From: UBA509 sp038729325
Lineage (GTDB): Archaea; Thermoplasmatota; Thermoplasmata; Thermoplasmatales; Thermoplasmataceae
Direction: 5' to 3'
NCBI GenBank assembly: GCA_038729325.1
Contig: JAVYSG010000001.1
Span: 1 to 64,000, forward strand
DNA: 64,000 bases
The notes below the pieces were generated by a model. The model did not search any database. It saw only the letters and a program-made list of their open reading frames with translations, and had not been told where the DNA came from. Position 1 is the stretch's first letter, and the number at the start of each line of letters is the position of its first letter. Shown here piece after piece: positions 1 to 8,217 of this stretch. A program made the position numbers and the translations under genes.

Positions 1-360
1 GGTTTGTTCGCCCTTTATCTGATGTATATGCTTGTGAGAAGGAAAGACCTCACGGGCAGGCTTTCACTTTATGGAATGCTGGTTGCCGGTGTGCTCATAG
101 AGGTGGTGTATGATTCTGGCTGGGTGACGGATGAGGTGGGTAGGCAACCATGGATCATATACAATGTTATGACCGTGTCCCAGGCCGCAAATACCTCACC
201 TTCAGTAATACCACTGGGCATAGCTATTGTAATATTCTATCTTGTCCTGGTACCATTCACTTTCTATTTTGCGGCAAGGGTGCTGAGACAGGAAAGAATT
301 GAAGAAGAACTTGAAAAAAGCAGGGGGTCAAAATGGTACAGATCATTCATCCCGAAGTAG
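1..360 (+). CDS. cydA: Cytochrome bd oxidase subunit I, C-terminal part
   Basis: This is the 3' end of a gene that enters from the left edge in frame from base 1. The product is the haem-bearing subunit of a cytochrome bd-type quinol oxidase in the cytoplasmic membrane. The diagnostic stretch is GWVTDEVGRQPW at about residues 40-51, the invariant C-terminal signature of CydA, between two hydrophobic segments (about 1-11 and 68-92). The N-terminal haem-ligand region lies outside the window. The stop lies inside the next gene (28-base overlap), so the two subunits are probably translationally coupled. Family identity is firm. Whether the oxidase prefers quinol or another donor cannot be read here. 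Confidence 0.93.
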   Translation, partial: GLFALYLMYMLVRRKDLTGRLSLYGMLVAGVLIEVVYDSGWVTDEVGRQPWIIYNVMTVSQAANTSPSVIPLGIAIVIFYLVLVPFTFYFAARVLRQERIEEELEKSRGSKWYRSFIPK

Positions 361-1304
361 GGCTCAATCTTGCAATTTTTGCGATGCTGTTTGCAATCCT
401 GTCCACAGAGCTTATGGCTGCTTCCGCCATTCTGTTCAAATACAGGGAAAGTGAACGCAGGGTGTTCAGATACCTTGTACCAATATGGGAGGTTACTGGA
501 ACATTCTTTGTATTTTACGTGGTGAACCTTGAGGCACTTATCCCATCAGCCCTGCCCCTGATCGCCTATTCCTTTATCAGCTACATCCTGTTATTCCTGA
601 TACTCTATGTCCTGAGGAATGCTTCCATAATATCTGCTGAATACCTGTGGAAAAATCGGAGGATCAACCGGAGGTTTCTTTACAGTCTCTATGCAGTCAT
701 AACATTTGTGCTGGGGGCAATGATTCTGATCATTTACACAGCATTCATCAGCGGTAAAGGCATAGATTACTCCAGAATGACATTCAGCCTGTCTGCCTTC
801 GCCTCGTTTCTTCCTGATGATGGCTTTATCATTGGATCTGCAATCCTGCTTTTTGGACTCGGATCCATTTTCTACGGACTCGATGTGAAGCGTTATCTCC
901 CCCCGCTGGTGGTAATATCTGGAATGGTTATTGCAGGCGTCTCATTTATATATCTGGGGAATCTGGTCAGCCCTTACGATCTCAGTGTGCCTGTCATACT
1001 TACAGTTCTTGTGCCTTTACTGTGGCTCTTCAGGAGAACAAAAGCAGTTGTGCAGAATAAGATCATTTTTCAGGGTTTGATTGCTGTTTCGGTTTTTTTC
1101 CTGGCATATTCGCAGTATCCTTACCTCATGGGAAAGTCCCTGAATATATTGAGTCTGCTCAACAACAATGCAATGCAGACGCAGGTTTTCTACACGACAG
1201 TCATAGGTGGGGCAATACTCCTTCTCCTCACACTGATGTACTTCGATGTGGCCTTCAGAAAGGAGGAACGAAACCCGGCTCAACAGTCAGAATCAGCTGA
1301 CTGA
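333..1304 (+). CDS. cydB: Cytochrome bd oxidase subunit II-like membrane protein
   Basis: A 323-residue protein with about eight to nine hydrophobic segments directly follows and overlaps cydA. Its start is an ATG preceded by a strong GGGGGT ribosome-binding site three bases upstream, inside the cydA coding sequence. By position and topology it is the second subunit of the bd oxidase, which stabilises the haem subunit. Similarity to bacterial CydB is weak: only the opening, with early acidic and aromatic residues in the first helix, resembles the family. The assignment therefore rests mainly on the operon. The gene ends one base before the convergent ABM-domain gene. Confidence 0.75.
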   Translation: MVQIIHPEVGLNLAIFAMLFAILSTELMAASAILFKYRESERRVFRYLVPIWEVTGTFFVFYVVNLEALIPSALPLIAYSFISYILLFLILYVLRNASIISAEYLWKNRRINRRFLYSLYAVITFVLGAMILIIYTAFISGKGIDYSRMTFSLSAFASFLPDDGFIIGSAILLFGLGSIFYGLDVKRYLPPLVVISGMVIAGVSFIYLGNLVSPYDLSVPVILTVLVPLLWLFRRTKAVVQNKIIFQGLIAVSVFFLAYSQYPYLMGKSLNILSLLNNNAMQTQVFYTTVIGGAILLLLTLMYFDVAFRKEERNPAQQSESAD

Positions 1305-1598
1305 TCAGGGTTCTTCTGCCCTGAGAATAATGTGCCTCGGCTTTCCCTTCAGGATATTCTTGCCCTGCTCCGTTGTTTCCCTGAATGGCCTGCTTCCTAT
1401 GAACTTCCTGAAGGAATCAACACTGTCCCATTCACTGAATATCATGTATTCCCCTGGAGCGGAGACATCCCTGTAAAGCCTGGCGTCCCTTATTCCTGTA
1501 TCATTTTCCATTAGAAACTTTATGACTCCCCTGAACGTTTCCTCAAACTCCTGTTCCCTGCCACTGATCACTGAATAGAAGAAACCCACATTTATCAT
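1305..1598 (-). CDS. ABM-domain (antibiotic biosynthesis monooxygenase-like) protein
   Basis: A 97-residue protein with the ferredoxin-like dimeric alpha/beta barrel pattern: a short N-terminal strand, a helix with REQEFEETF, then MIFSEWDSVDSFRKFIGS, the typical 'eW.s.ea...h..s..f' pattern of ABM proteins. Members include cofactor-free monooxygenases, haem-degrading proteins and many of unknown substrate. Nothing here fixes the substrate. It is convergent with the bd oxidase operon, with stops only one base apart, and starts at an ATG at 1598. It stands 29 bases beyond the end of the 1628-4878 cluster on the same strand, so it could be read from it. Confidence 0.7.
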   Translation of the reverse strand: MINVGFFYSVISGREQEFEETFRGVIKFLMENDTGIRDARLYRDVSAPGEYMIFSEWDSVDSFRKFIGSRPFRETTEQGKNILKGKPRHIILRAEEP

Positions 1599-1627
1599 AA
1601 TTTGTAAGCTTCATAAAACATATAGAA

Positions 1628-1909
1628 TTAACTGATCCTTCCCTCCACCTGGCACCTGAGCCCCATATCCACCATTCTTGCTGCCCAGATGTGCGCTCTG
1701 CATACAGTGATCGGCAGATCGTTCACAAACAGTGTGGATGTAACAAATGTCTTCTTTTCATATGCAAGTTTCTCGATGGTTGTGATGGGAAACACCGCAC
1801 TGTCTCTCCTGGATTCGAACACCAGCCTGTCATTGAAAAGAAACAGCCTTCCCTTGATGTCGTTCATGAATGCCAGATCCATCATCACGGGTTCATCGCT
1901 GTTCTGCAA
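1628..1909 (-). CDS. Small hypothetical protein at the end of the DtxR cluster
   Basis: A 93-residue soluble protein I do not recognise. It is rich in beta-branched residues and reads like a small beta-sandwich or PH/GRAM-like domain (GRLFLFNDRLVFESRR, then FPITTIEKLAY). Its ATG lies inside the 3' end of the APC permease gene (17-base overlap), so it is the fourth gene of the cluster led by the DtxR regulator. The coupling suggests a role connected to the permease, but no function can be given. Confidence 0.6.
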   Translation of the reverse strand: MQNSDEPVMMDLAFMNDIKGRLFLFNDRLVFESRRDSAVFPITTIEKLAYEKKTFVTSTLFVNDLPITVCRAHIWAARMVDMGLRCQVEGRIS

Positions 1910-3467
1910 GTTTTTCCTCCTCCACTATATTCACCATCTTTCCTGCCCGTTTCACAAGATCGGGTCTCCTTTTTTTCAGGATAACTGCGTATGATATGGC
2001 GAACAGGAGATATATGGACGCAACTATCACGGCCTCAGTGACCGGGAAAACTGGAGGCCACACGCTTTCATACAGCACGAAAATGAATATTGCTGTTGCA
2101 ATGAGCGGCAGTACATAATGTTCAACCGGGTGGAGGATCTTGTGAAGCTTTCCTCTGTGAACTTCCTTCAGACGCCTGAAAAGTGTTATGACAGATGTGT
2201 TCAGCAGAATATGGGTTATTATGAGTCCAACAAGTGCTATTGTAGTAAGCAGATCAAAGGTGTTTGACAGGGCCCTGGTGACATATGTCCCGGTTGCAGC
2301 TCCTGAGATAAGCTTTATTGGAGATATTCCCATTGAATAGGCGATCAAAAATGCCGCTGCCAGCGACCCAACGCTTGAAAATGTCCCTATGAAGGCCAGT
2401 GCTTTGCTGGGAGTAACCCATCTTCTGCTTATGTATGCAAAGAATCTCGGAATTATTCCATCCCTTGCCATGGCAAAATACACCCTGCCTGCGTTAGACT
2501 GCATTGCAACCGAATCTGAAAATGCCGAATTGAATGCCACCAGTGCAAGCATGAGCCCTCCGGCTATTCCAGTATACAGGGTTGCCACAATTATCCCTGG
2601 AATGTTGCTGGCAGCAAAGGATGTCATGAGGGAGACCCCCCAGCCGACTGTCATGGCATAGGCAACCTCAGTAAGAACTATTCCAACAATGAGCAGACCA
2701 TACACCAGTGATTTGGTTATGTTTCTGCTGCTCTTCACCTCCTCGCCCAGCGGTGCTGAGCCGCCATACCCTATGAAGCTTGTGAGTCCAAAAATCATGC
2801 CAAGTCCCACTCCGGCCGCAGGTCCACCCACTGATGCAAAATTCCCCGAGTAAGAGGGCCATGCACCTGGATTGAACACTGCAAGTGTGTTATCATGGGC
2901 CCTGAAAATAATAATGGCAGAGAGAACGGCGAGGAAAGCCACCTCGAAAAATGCTGCAATTCTCACGTACTTCATCTGTGGCCTGATTCCAAGAATTGCC
3001 AGGCCTATTGGGAGTACTATAAAGAGGAGTATGAATGGTATCCACACCCATGCTGGAAGGCTGATTTTAAAGAAATATTCAAGAACTCCCGGTAGCACTA
3101 CACCTGCCACATATACCGGTATGGCTGCAGTGCTGGCAATCTGATACATTACATAGAGCAAGCCTGAGACTATTGCTGGGCGCGGGCCAAAAGCAGTTGA
3201 TATATATCCATAATAACCGCCGGCACTTGCGTGCCTTCTTGAGAGGTGGTAAAGAGTATTGACCTCAAGAAACATTGTCAGCGTCGCTATAAGAAACGAC
3301 AGTGGAGTGAGAACGAAAGCAAATGCGGCCGCTGAAGTCATGAATGCAACAGTGTCACAGGCTGGAGCCATTGCAGCTATTTCCTCTGCAATCGCGCCCC
3401 ACGTTCCGACTGTTCCCTTTCTCAGCCTGCTCTCTGTCTCAAACCCTGTTTCTGATATACTGGCCAT
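1893..3467 (-). CDS. APC-family amino acid permease
   Basis: A 524-residue integral membrane protein with about 12-13 hydrophobic segments, the usual size for amino acid/polyamine/organocation permeases. The sequence TSFIGYGGSAPLGEEV near residue 230 matches the conserved unwound helix 6 and following loop of the family, and SLNTxxxx-type Gly-rich pieces occur in helix 1. It would import an amino acid or related cation with protons. The substrate is not evident. It lies ten bases behind a metal-transporter-like gene and one gene behind a DtxR repressor, so it may be part of a metal-regulated transcript. Confidence 0.85.
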   Translation of the reverse strand: MASISETGFETESRLRKGTVGTWGAIAEEIAAMAPACDTVAFMTSAAAFAFVLTPLSFLIATLTMFLEVNTLYHLSRRHASAGGYYGYISTAFGPRPAIVSGLLYVMYQIASTAAIPVYVAGVVLPGVLEYFFKISLPAWVWIPFILLFIVLPIGLAILGIRPQMKYVRIAAFFEVAFLAVLSAIIIFRAHDNTLAVFNPGAWPSYSGNFASVGGPAAGVGLGMIFGLTSFIGYGGSAPLGEEVKSSRNITKSLVYGLLIVGIVLTEVAYAMTVGWGVSLMTSFAASNIPGIIVATLYTGIAGGLMLALVAFNSAFSDSVAMQSNAGRVYFAMARDGIIPRFFAYISRRWVTPSKALAFIGTFSSVGSLAAAFLIAYSMGISPIKLISGAATGTYVTRALSNTFDLLTTIALVGLIITHILLNTSVITLFRRLKEVHRGKLHKILHPVEHYVLPLIATAIFIFVLYESVWPPVFPVTEAVIVASIYLLFAISYAVILKKRRPDLVKRAGKMVNIVEEEKLAEQR

Positions 3468-3477
3468 TACCGGGCAC

Positions 3478-4467
3478 CTACTGGTCAGAGTGCCTGCTGA
3501 TCTGGCTTATGTCCCTGTCATCAGATTTAGATGCGGGAACCACCGTGTAAAGCTTCGTGGCAATTTTCATTGAACGGATGTACCCGGCTGCTCCGATTAT
3601 CACAACTGCAAATATCACAATGAAGAAGCCAATTCCCAGATTGTCCAGATTGTGCACCTTAATGCCAGTTGATATGCCATAATCCATAAGTTCAGGAAAA
3701 GCGAGAATTGCTGCACCGGCGACAATGAATGCATAGCCGCCATATGTGAGAACGTATCGGCTGATGCTCTGGGCAACATACTGTATTCCCTTCAATGAGA
3801 GCTTCTTTTTTGACTGCATCCATTTTCCAAATCCCATTCCGAAGAGTATCTGCATTGTCATTGTGCCAAGGCCGAACAGCAAGCCCGGGGCAAATCCTAT
3901 CCATGGAGATGGCATGGAGGGCGCAAGTACTGTGTAAATTATGAGTGCAAATGCCCCAAAGCCAAAGCCTGCAATCACACCATGGACGAATGCCAGCTTC
4001 AGTGGCACAGGTTTCATATCATGTATGACCGGATTTGCAGTGTGATGAAGCTCCTCTATGTTCTGTTCCTCCTCATGCTGGTGCAGGTGAAATGCCTTTC
4101 CCAGGTAATTCTCTATGAAGTGGAAGTGCGCATACTTTCCCCTTGATGCTATATAAATGCCCGCAGCGGCCATTGCAACTCCCACGAGGATATAGGTCAG
4201 ACCAAAGGCCATGGCAGTCATAAAAATCCCGGCCAGTGCAAAGTAAGATATCTCTGAAAGCAGCGCACGTTGAATCGTGAATCCTGTTGAAAACATGGCA
4301 CCTGCCTTGAAACCGCCCCTTGTGCTGTAACTTCCAACGGAGTATGAGAATGTGATTGGCCATGTGTGCTCATCTGGAGTTATTCCATGCACTATGCCCA
4401 GCAGATATGAAATGATCAGGGCAGATATGAGGCCGTAATACTCAGGATTCCACAGATTTATGTACAT
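3478..4467 (-). CDS. Ni/Co-transporter-like membrane protein with His-rich loop
   Basis: A 329-residue membrane protein with about seven to eight hydrophobic segments. Helix 1-2 carries HGITPDEHTWP, resembling the HX4DH-type metal signature of NiCoT/NicO nickel-cobalt transporters. A cytoplasmic-type loop near residues 112-150 is loaded with histidines (HFHF, HLHQHEEEQ, HHTANPVIH), as in metal-sensing or metal-delivery loops. A second conserved pair of helices starts AFVHGVIAGFGFGA. The start codon abuts the DtxR stop (TGAATG), so the pair is one transcript. Metal transport is well supported; which metal (Ni, Co, Mn, Fe) is inference only. Confidence 0.75.
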   Translation of the reverse strand: MYINLWNPEYYGLISALIISYLLGIVHGITPDEHTWPITFSYSVGSYSTRGGFKAGAMFSTGFTIQRALLSEISYFALAGIFMTAMAFGLTYILVGVAMAAAGIYIASRGKYAHFHFIENYLGKAFHLHQHEEEQNIEELHHTANPVIHDMKPVPLKLAFVHGVIAGFGFGAFALIIYTVLAPSMPSPWIGFAPGLLFGLGTMTMQILFGMGFGKWMQSKKKLSLKGIQYVAQSISRYVLTYGGYAFIVAGAAILAFPELMDYGISTGIKVHNLDNLGIGFFIVIFAVVIIGAAGYIRSMKIATKLYTVVPASKSDDRDISQISRHSDQ

Positions 4468-4878
4468 TCATACCACCTCAATGTTCTTTCCGTGAGGACA
4501 GGATTTTGGTTTCCCCAGCTGGTTAAATATAGAATCCACCGCACTTTCGTCAATGATGAAATCGAGGTTGCATGAGAGTCTGCAGGCGTCATCCAGATCC
4601 ACACCGTACCTGGTCATCATGGTCTCTATCACACGATGTGATTCAATTATTCTTGCGTATTCTTCCTTTCCTTCGGGTGACAGAATCAGCATTCCATGTT
4701 CCCTCAGAAGCATTCCCTTGGAAACCAGCCTTTTCACAAGATTCAGAGCCGTGGGAGAGGTGATTCCGAGGCGGGTTGCTACCTCAACAAGCCTGAGAGG
4801 AAAATCTGAAGCAGTATTTTCTCCGATCAGGACCAGGCAGTCCCTTTCTTTACGCGTTAATGTTATTATGTTTGACAT
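4468..4878 (-). CDS. DtxR/MntR-family metal-dependent regulator
   Basis: A 136-residue winged-helix repressor, the first gene of a four-gene minus-strand cluster. Residues 1-60 form the HTH (VEVATRLGITSPTALNLVKRL). The dimerisation/metal domain follows with ESHRVIETMM, GVDLDDACRLSCN and the family-typical end GKPKSCPHG. Where DtxR/IdeR have Cys-x-x-Glu-His in the primary metal site, this protein reads CRLSC. The His is thus replaced by Cys, which may shift metal preference (inference). ATG at 4878 is preferred. An in-frame TTG at 4890 would add four residues but lies in the palindrome. No SrfTR/SH3 third domain is present. Confidence 0.88.
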   Translation of the reverse strand: MSNIITLTRKERDCLVLIGENTASDFPLRLVEVATRLGITSPTALNLVKRLVSKGMLLREHGMLILSPEGKEEYARIIESHRVIETMMTRYGVDLDDACRLSCNLDFIIDESAVDSIFNQLGKPKSCPHGKNIEVV

Positions 4879-4882
4879 ATAA

Positions 4883-4897
4883 TTAGCCAAATACTAA
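4883..4897. promoter_or_regulatory. Candidate DtxR operator palindrome
   Basis: The 15-base sequence TTAGCCAAATACTAA has inverted TTAG/CTAA ends around a 7-base core, immediately upstream of the DtxR ATG. DtxR-family operators are commonly built from TTAG...CTAA half-sites (established for DtxR/IdeR). Position and ends suggest autoregulation of the whole cluster. The core is not symmetric, so the call is moderate. Confidence 0.45.
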
Positions 4898-4989
4898 TTT
4901 CTTTAAAATACTTAAAGATTGTTAAATCATGTATATTCAAAAGCACACTAAAGGGTTTTTTAGAAAGAATACATGATGAATGGATACAC

Positions 4990-5652
4990 ATGGTAAAGTT
5001 ACAATGGCTCGGGCATGCTGCCTGGGTAGTGGATTTCAATAAGACAAGGATGGTAATTGATCCATTCCTTACAGGAAATCCGAAGGCAGCAATGAAGGAA
5101 AGCGATCTGAAGGATATCGATTATATACTCGTGACTCACACACATTCTGATCACCTTGGGGATGCATACGCAATATCAAAGAGAACAGGAGCAAAGATAG
5201 TTGGGATGTTTGAACTGTCGCTGGGTGGTGAAAAGGAGGGACTGGGAGAGGACCATTTCATTGGAATGAACAAGGGTAGCCAGACCCGGTTTGGAGACGT
5301 TTCCATTGGCCTGACTGCTGCTGTACACAGCGGAAATGAATCTGGATTTGTGGTCACGGGAGATGGAAAAACAATATATCATGCTGGCGACACGGCTCTT
5401 TTCGGTGACATGAAGTATATTGGAGAGCTTTACAAACCAGACGTTGCCCTTCTTCCAACCGGCGGATTCTACACAATGGGACCCAGGGAAGCTGCTGTGG
5501 CGGCCGGATTGATAAAGGCAAAATACACAATACCAATGCATTATGGCACATTTCCAGGAATAGATTCCGACCCTGAGGAGTTCCGGAAGCTTGCAGATAA
5601 TGTAACCCAGGTAAAGATACTCAAACCCGGCGATGTGTTCCAGATTCCATGA
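4990..5652 (+). CDS. UPF0173-type metallo-beta-lactamase-fold hydrolase
   Basis: A 220-residue MBL-fold protein of the UlaG/UPF0173 type. Metal ligands are visible as THTHSDHLGDA (HxHxDH, about residues 49-59), AVHSGNESG, HAGDTALFGDM and MHYGTFPGID near the C-terminus. Length equals the family norm of about 220-230. The substrate of UPF0173 proteins is unknown; a phosphodiester or lactone hydrolase role is typical of the fold. It is divergent from the DtxR cluster, with about 110 bases between the two starts, and monocistronic. Confidence 0.88.
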   Translation: MVKLQWLGHAAWVVDFNKTRMVIDPFLTGNPKAAMKESDLKDIDYILVTHTHSDHLGDAYAISKRTGAKIVGMFELSLGGEKEGLGEDHFIGMNKGSQTRFGDVSIGLTAAVHSGNESGFVVTGDGKTIYHAGDTALFGDMKYIGELYKPDVALLPTGGFYTMGPREAAVAAGLIKAKYTIPMHYGTFPGIDSDPEEFRKLADNVTQVKILKPGDVFQIP

Positions 5653-5862
5653 TCTGGAATTCAATCACCCCACTTTATATTCGCCGGAATGCGGCTCAGT
5701 GTAAAACAAAGCAGTATCAAGTCCCGCCACTTGAATTCCTGCACGGAAAATGGCACAATAATAAGCTGAAACATGTTGCCAGCTTCAGCCCGCTTTAATA
5801 CTTATCTGACGAAAGAAAGGATTCAGCCCACATGTTAAAAATACCTGCGATATTACCGTGAT

Positions 5863-6801
5863 ATGATTGGTGCCATATTGGCTGGCGGTTATGGCAAAAG
5901 GCTCAAACCCATAACAGACGAGATTCCTAAAGCACTTGTTCAGATACGTGAAAACTACACCATAATGGACAGGCAGATTTTTGATTTTGCCAACCTTGGC
6001 ATAAGAGATCTGTATGTCCTTTCAGGGTACCGGGGAGAAAAGATCGAAGAAAGATACGGCTCCGAACACATGGGAATTCAGTTTCATTACATTCGCGAGG
6101 ACAGGCCGCTTGGCACCCTGTTTTCCATGAGGAATCTGTTGAATGAGAGGTCCGATGAGGACATTTTACTGAGAAATGGGGATACTGTTACTGATCTCAA
6201 CTTCAAGAGATTTGTAAATTTCTCGCAGACCTCTGATTATGGTATTGTAATGTTCGTGGCAAGGATGCGAAGCCCATTTGGGATAGTGGATACTCTTGGG
6301 GACCAGATCACAAAATTCAGGGAAAAACCATACCTTGATCACTATATCAATGCTGGCATATATTACATAAAGAAGAAGGCATTCCCGTATTTCTCCAGAG
6401 ATTATATGGACCGGGATGTTGAAACAACAGTTTTTCCAATGCTGGCAAATGATAAACTCGCAGGGGCCTTCACAGAGGAAACATTGTGGCTGGGAATAGA
6501 CAGTGAAAAGGACCTTGACCAGATCAGGAAGGACTACGCAGACCGGGATGATGAACCGTGGGGCTACAGGAAAGACCTGTTTTCAAACGGAAACCTGAAG
6601 CTCAGCGAATATTTTGTCAAGGCGGATGAGAAAGTGACAATTCATGCTCCTGAAGGAGCAATAATAAGGATAATCGACGGCATGGGACTTGCAATCAACG
6701 AAACTTCCAGAAAATTTGTCTCCCAGGATATCATCCCCTTCACCGGTGACATAACTCTGGAACCGAGATCGAATACACGCCTTGAGTTCATCACAATGTG
6801 A
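5863..6801 (+). CDS. Sugar-phosphate nucleotidyltransferase with C-terminal extension
   Basis: A 312-residue enzyme of the NTP-transferase family. It opens with GAILAGGYGKRLKPIT...PKAL, the nucleotide-binding G-x-G-x-R-x-x-P-x-T-x-x-x-P-K signature. LLRNGDTVTDL (metal/NTP), FREKP (sugar binding) and INAGIY follow. The catalytic domain ends near residue 235, and a further 75 or so residues look all-beta, like a small cupin or truncated beta-helix, rather than standard hexapeptide repeats. It probably activates a hexose- or heptose-1-phosphate for lipid or protein glycosylation. The substrate is not readable. A TATA-like ctttaatacttat lies about 60 bases upstream. Confidence 0.85.
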   Translation: MIGAILAGGYGKRLKPITDEIPKALVQIRENYTIMDRQIFDFANLGIRDLYVLSGYRGEKIEERYGSEHMGIQFHYIREDRPLGTLFSMRNLLNERSDEDILLRNGDTVTDLNFKRFVNFSQTSDYGIVMFVARMRSPFGIVDTLGDQITKFREKPYLDHYINAGIYYIKKKAFPYFSRDYMDRDVETTVFPMLANDKLAGAFTEETLWLGIDSEKDLDQIRKDYADRDDEPWGYRKDLFSNGNLKLSEYFVKADEKVTIHAPEGAIIRIIDGMGLAINETSRKFVSQDIIPFTGDITLEPRSNTRLEFITM

Positions 6802-7136
6802 TTGCTGTTACATTGATCTTTTTCTTACACCGGAACCCCTGTTGCGGGAATGCCAGTTTCTGCCTTGAACTGCCAGTCATCCGTGGAATATGAAAATCCC
6901 CATGATCAGTATTTCCATGCATCAGTGAGAAAATAGGCCCCCTTAACCATCCCGGTCTGGTTTATCTCTGCATGCTGAAGTTCGTGGAGGGATTGAATAC
7001 GAATTTCTTACCTCCAGTTGCAAAATTGAATATATAATTCCAGTAAACATATGGCATATGCTTGCTCTGTAAGAATACGATATTAGTAACCAATTTACAT
7101 ATCAAATAAGAAAACTTAATATGGTTGCAGGAATAA
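6802..7136. other. Intergenic stretch, no gene seen
   Basis: 335 bases without a supported gene or RNA. The heptamer TGCCAGT occurs twice exactly 20 bases apart (6851 and 6871). An AT-rich segment at 7025-7040 and cttaatat at 7114-7121 are possible promoter elements for the following gene. Confidence 0.4.
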
Positions 7137-7508
7137 GTGGAAGATCGCATGGCCGTAATGACAAGGGAAATCCTGATCAGTGCTCTTGAAAAGACCTACG
7201 GAAAGAAGGGCATGGCCAGGAAGGATGTGGAAGAACTCTGCGATTTCGTTCTTTCATTTTTCGGCTACGAAGACTATGTACTGGACAACGTTCTTTCTGC
7301 TCCGGAGAGGGACGTATTCTATAACCTCGAAGAATTTGGATTTCTTGAAACTTTCAGGGAGGAAGTGAACATAATGAAAGGTAGATCCTGGAGAGTTAAC
7401 CAGTGGAAATTCAAGAAAGATAATATCTACAGGATCGCGAATTCGCAGGAAGAGGAGAAGCGGGAGGAAAATATCTACGACGAGATATTCAGGGAACTTG
7501 AAAACTGA
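7137..7508 (+). CDS. Conserved-looking small helical protein of unknown function
   Basis: A 123-residue acidic, mostly helical cytosolic protein. The first 60 residues (TREILISALEKTYGKKGM... VEELCDFVLSFFGYEDYVLDN) resemble a small winged-helix-like domain found in Thermoplasmata proteins. The C-terminus is strongly charged (SQEEEKREEN). I do not recognise a function. A GTG at 7137 and an ATG at 7149 are both possible starts. The ATG gives MAVMTREI and is equally plausible. It is followed after 43 bases by cbiZ. Confidence 0.65.
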   Translation: MEDRMAVMTREILISALEKTYGKKGMARKDVEELCDFVLSFFGYEDYVLDNVLSAPERDVFYNLEEFGFLETFREEVNIMKGRSWRVNQWKFKKDNIYRIANSQEEEKREENIYDEIFRELEN

Positions 7509-7551
7509 TTCCTCTTTTTTATGAAGTCCTGAACAGCGAAATTTTTCTGCA

Positions 7552-8217
7552 ATGCAGTTATTCTGCCGGATGCATGATCTGCCATTTTACCAGTTTCATC
7601 TGTACGACACATATTACCTGATTGATTTTGGCACCTCCATCAGGAAGTTCAGTTCCGCGCCATACAATGGCGGAATCGGTACCTGCAGATATTATGTGAA
7701 CAGGACTGTGCCACATGATTTCTGCGAAGACGTGCTGAGTGAGGGCACTCATTTTCTGGAAACACATGCAGTTGAACCCGCACAGACATGTATGAACCTG
7801 ACCGCCTGTGACGTTCGGAAATTTGCCTTCCGCGAAATAAACAGTGCCCAGTTCCACATCAGCGTATGGGTCACCGCCGGGATAAGCAATGCTCTCAGTA
7901 TTGGAAGCCATGGCTTTTCCTCGCCCGGGACTGTCAACATAGCCATGCTGACAGATGCACCTCTCATGGATTCTGCGGCAATCAACGGAATACAGGATAT
8001 GATAGAGGCAAAAGCCCAGGCATTCAACGATCTGAAAGTTCTTGACCCTGTGACAGGAAAAAGGACACCTGGAACTTCAACAGATACAGTATCGCTCTTC
8101 ATTGCAAATACCGCAGAGGATCTGAATTTTGGTGGTCGCCTGACGGATTTTGGTAAGAACGCATCAGTACTGGTATACGATCTTGTCTCAGAAGCCATCA
8201 GGAAATGCAGCCCATGA
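7552..8217 (+). CDS. cbiZ: Adenosylcobinamide amidohydrolase CbiZ
   Basis: A 221-residue CbiZ-family protein. It removes the aminopropanol side chain from (adenosyl)cobinamide or pseudo-B12 to give adenosylcobyric acid, the archaeal route for salvaging corrinoids. The family-typical segment VWVTAGISNALSIGSHG is at about residues 104-120, followed by GTVNIAMLTDAPLMD and the conserved C-terminal GTSTDTVSLF. CobQ and CobD, which act on nearby intermediates, are encoded at 33189-35575. A corrinoid salvage pathway therefore probably exists, with its genes dispersed. The stop abuts the convergent peptidase gene. Confidence 0.88.
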   Translation: MQLFCRMHDLPFYQFHLYDTYYLIDFGTSIRKFSSAPYNGGIGTCRYYVNRTVPHDFCEDVLSEGTHFLETHAVEPAQTCMNLTACDVRKFAFREINSAQFHISVWVTAGISNALSIGSHGFSSPGTVNIAMLTDAPLMDSAAINGIQDMIEAKAQAFNDLKVLDPVTGKRTPGTSTDTVSLFIANTAEDLNFGGRLTDFGKNASVLVYDLVSEAIRKCSP

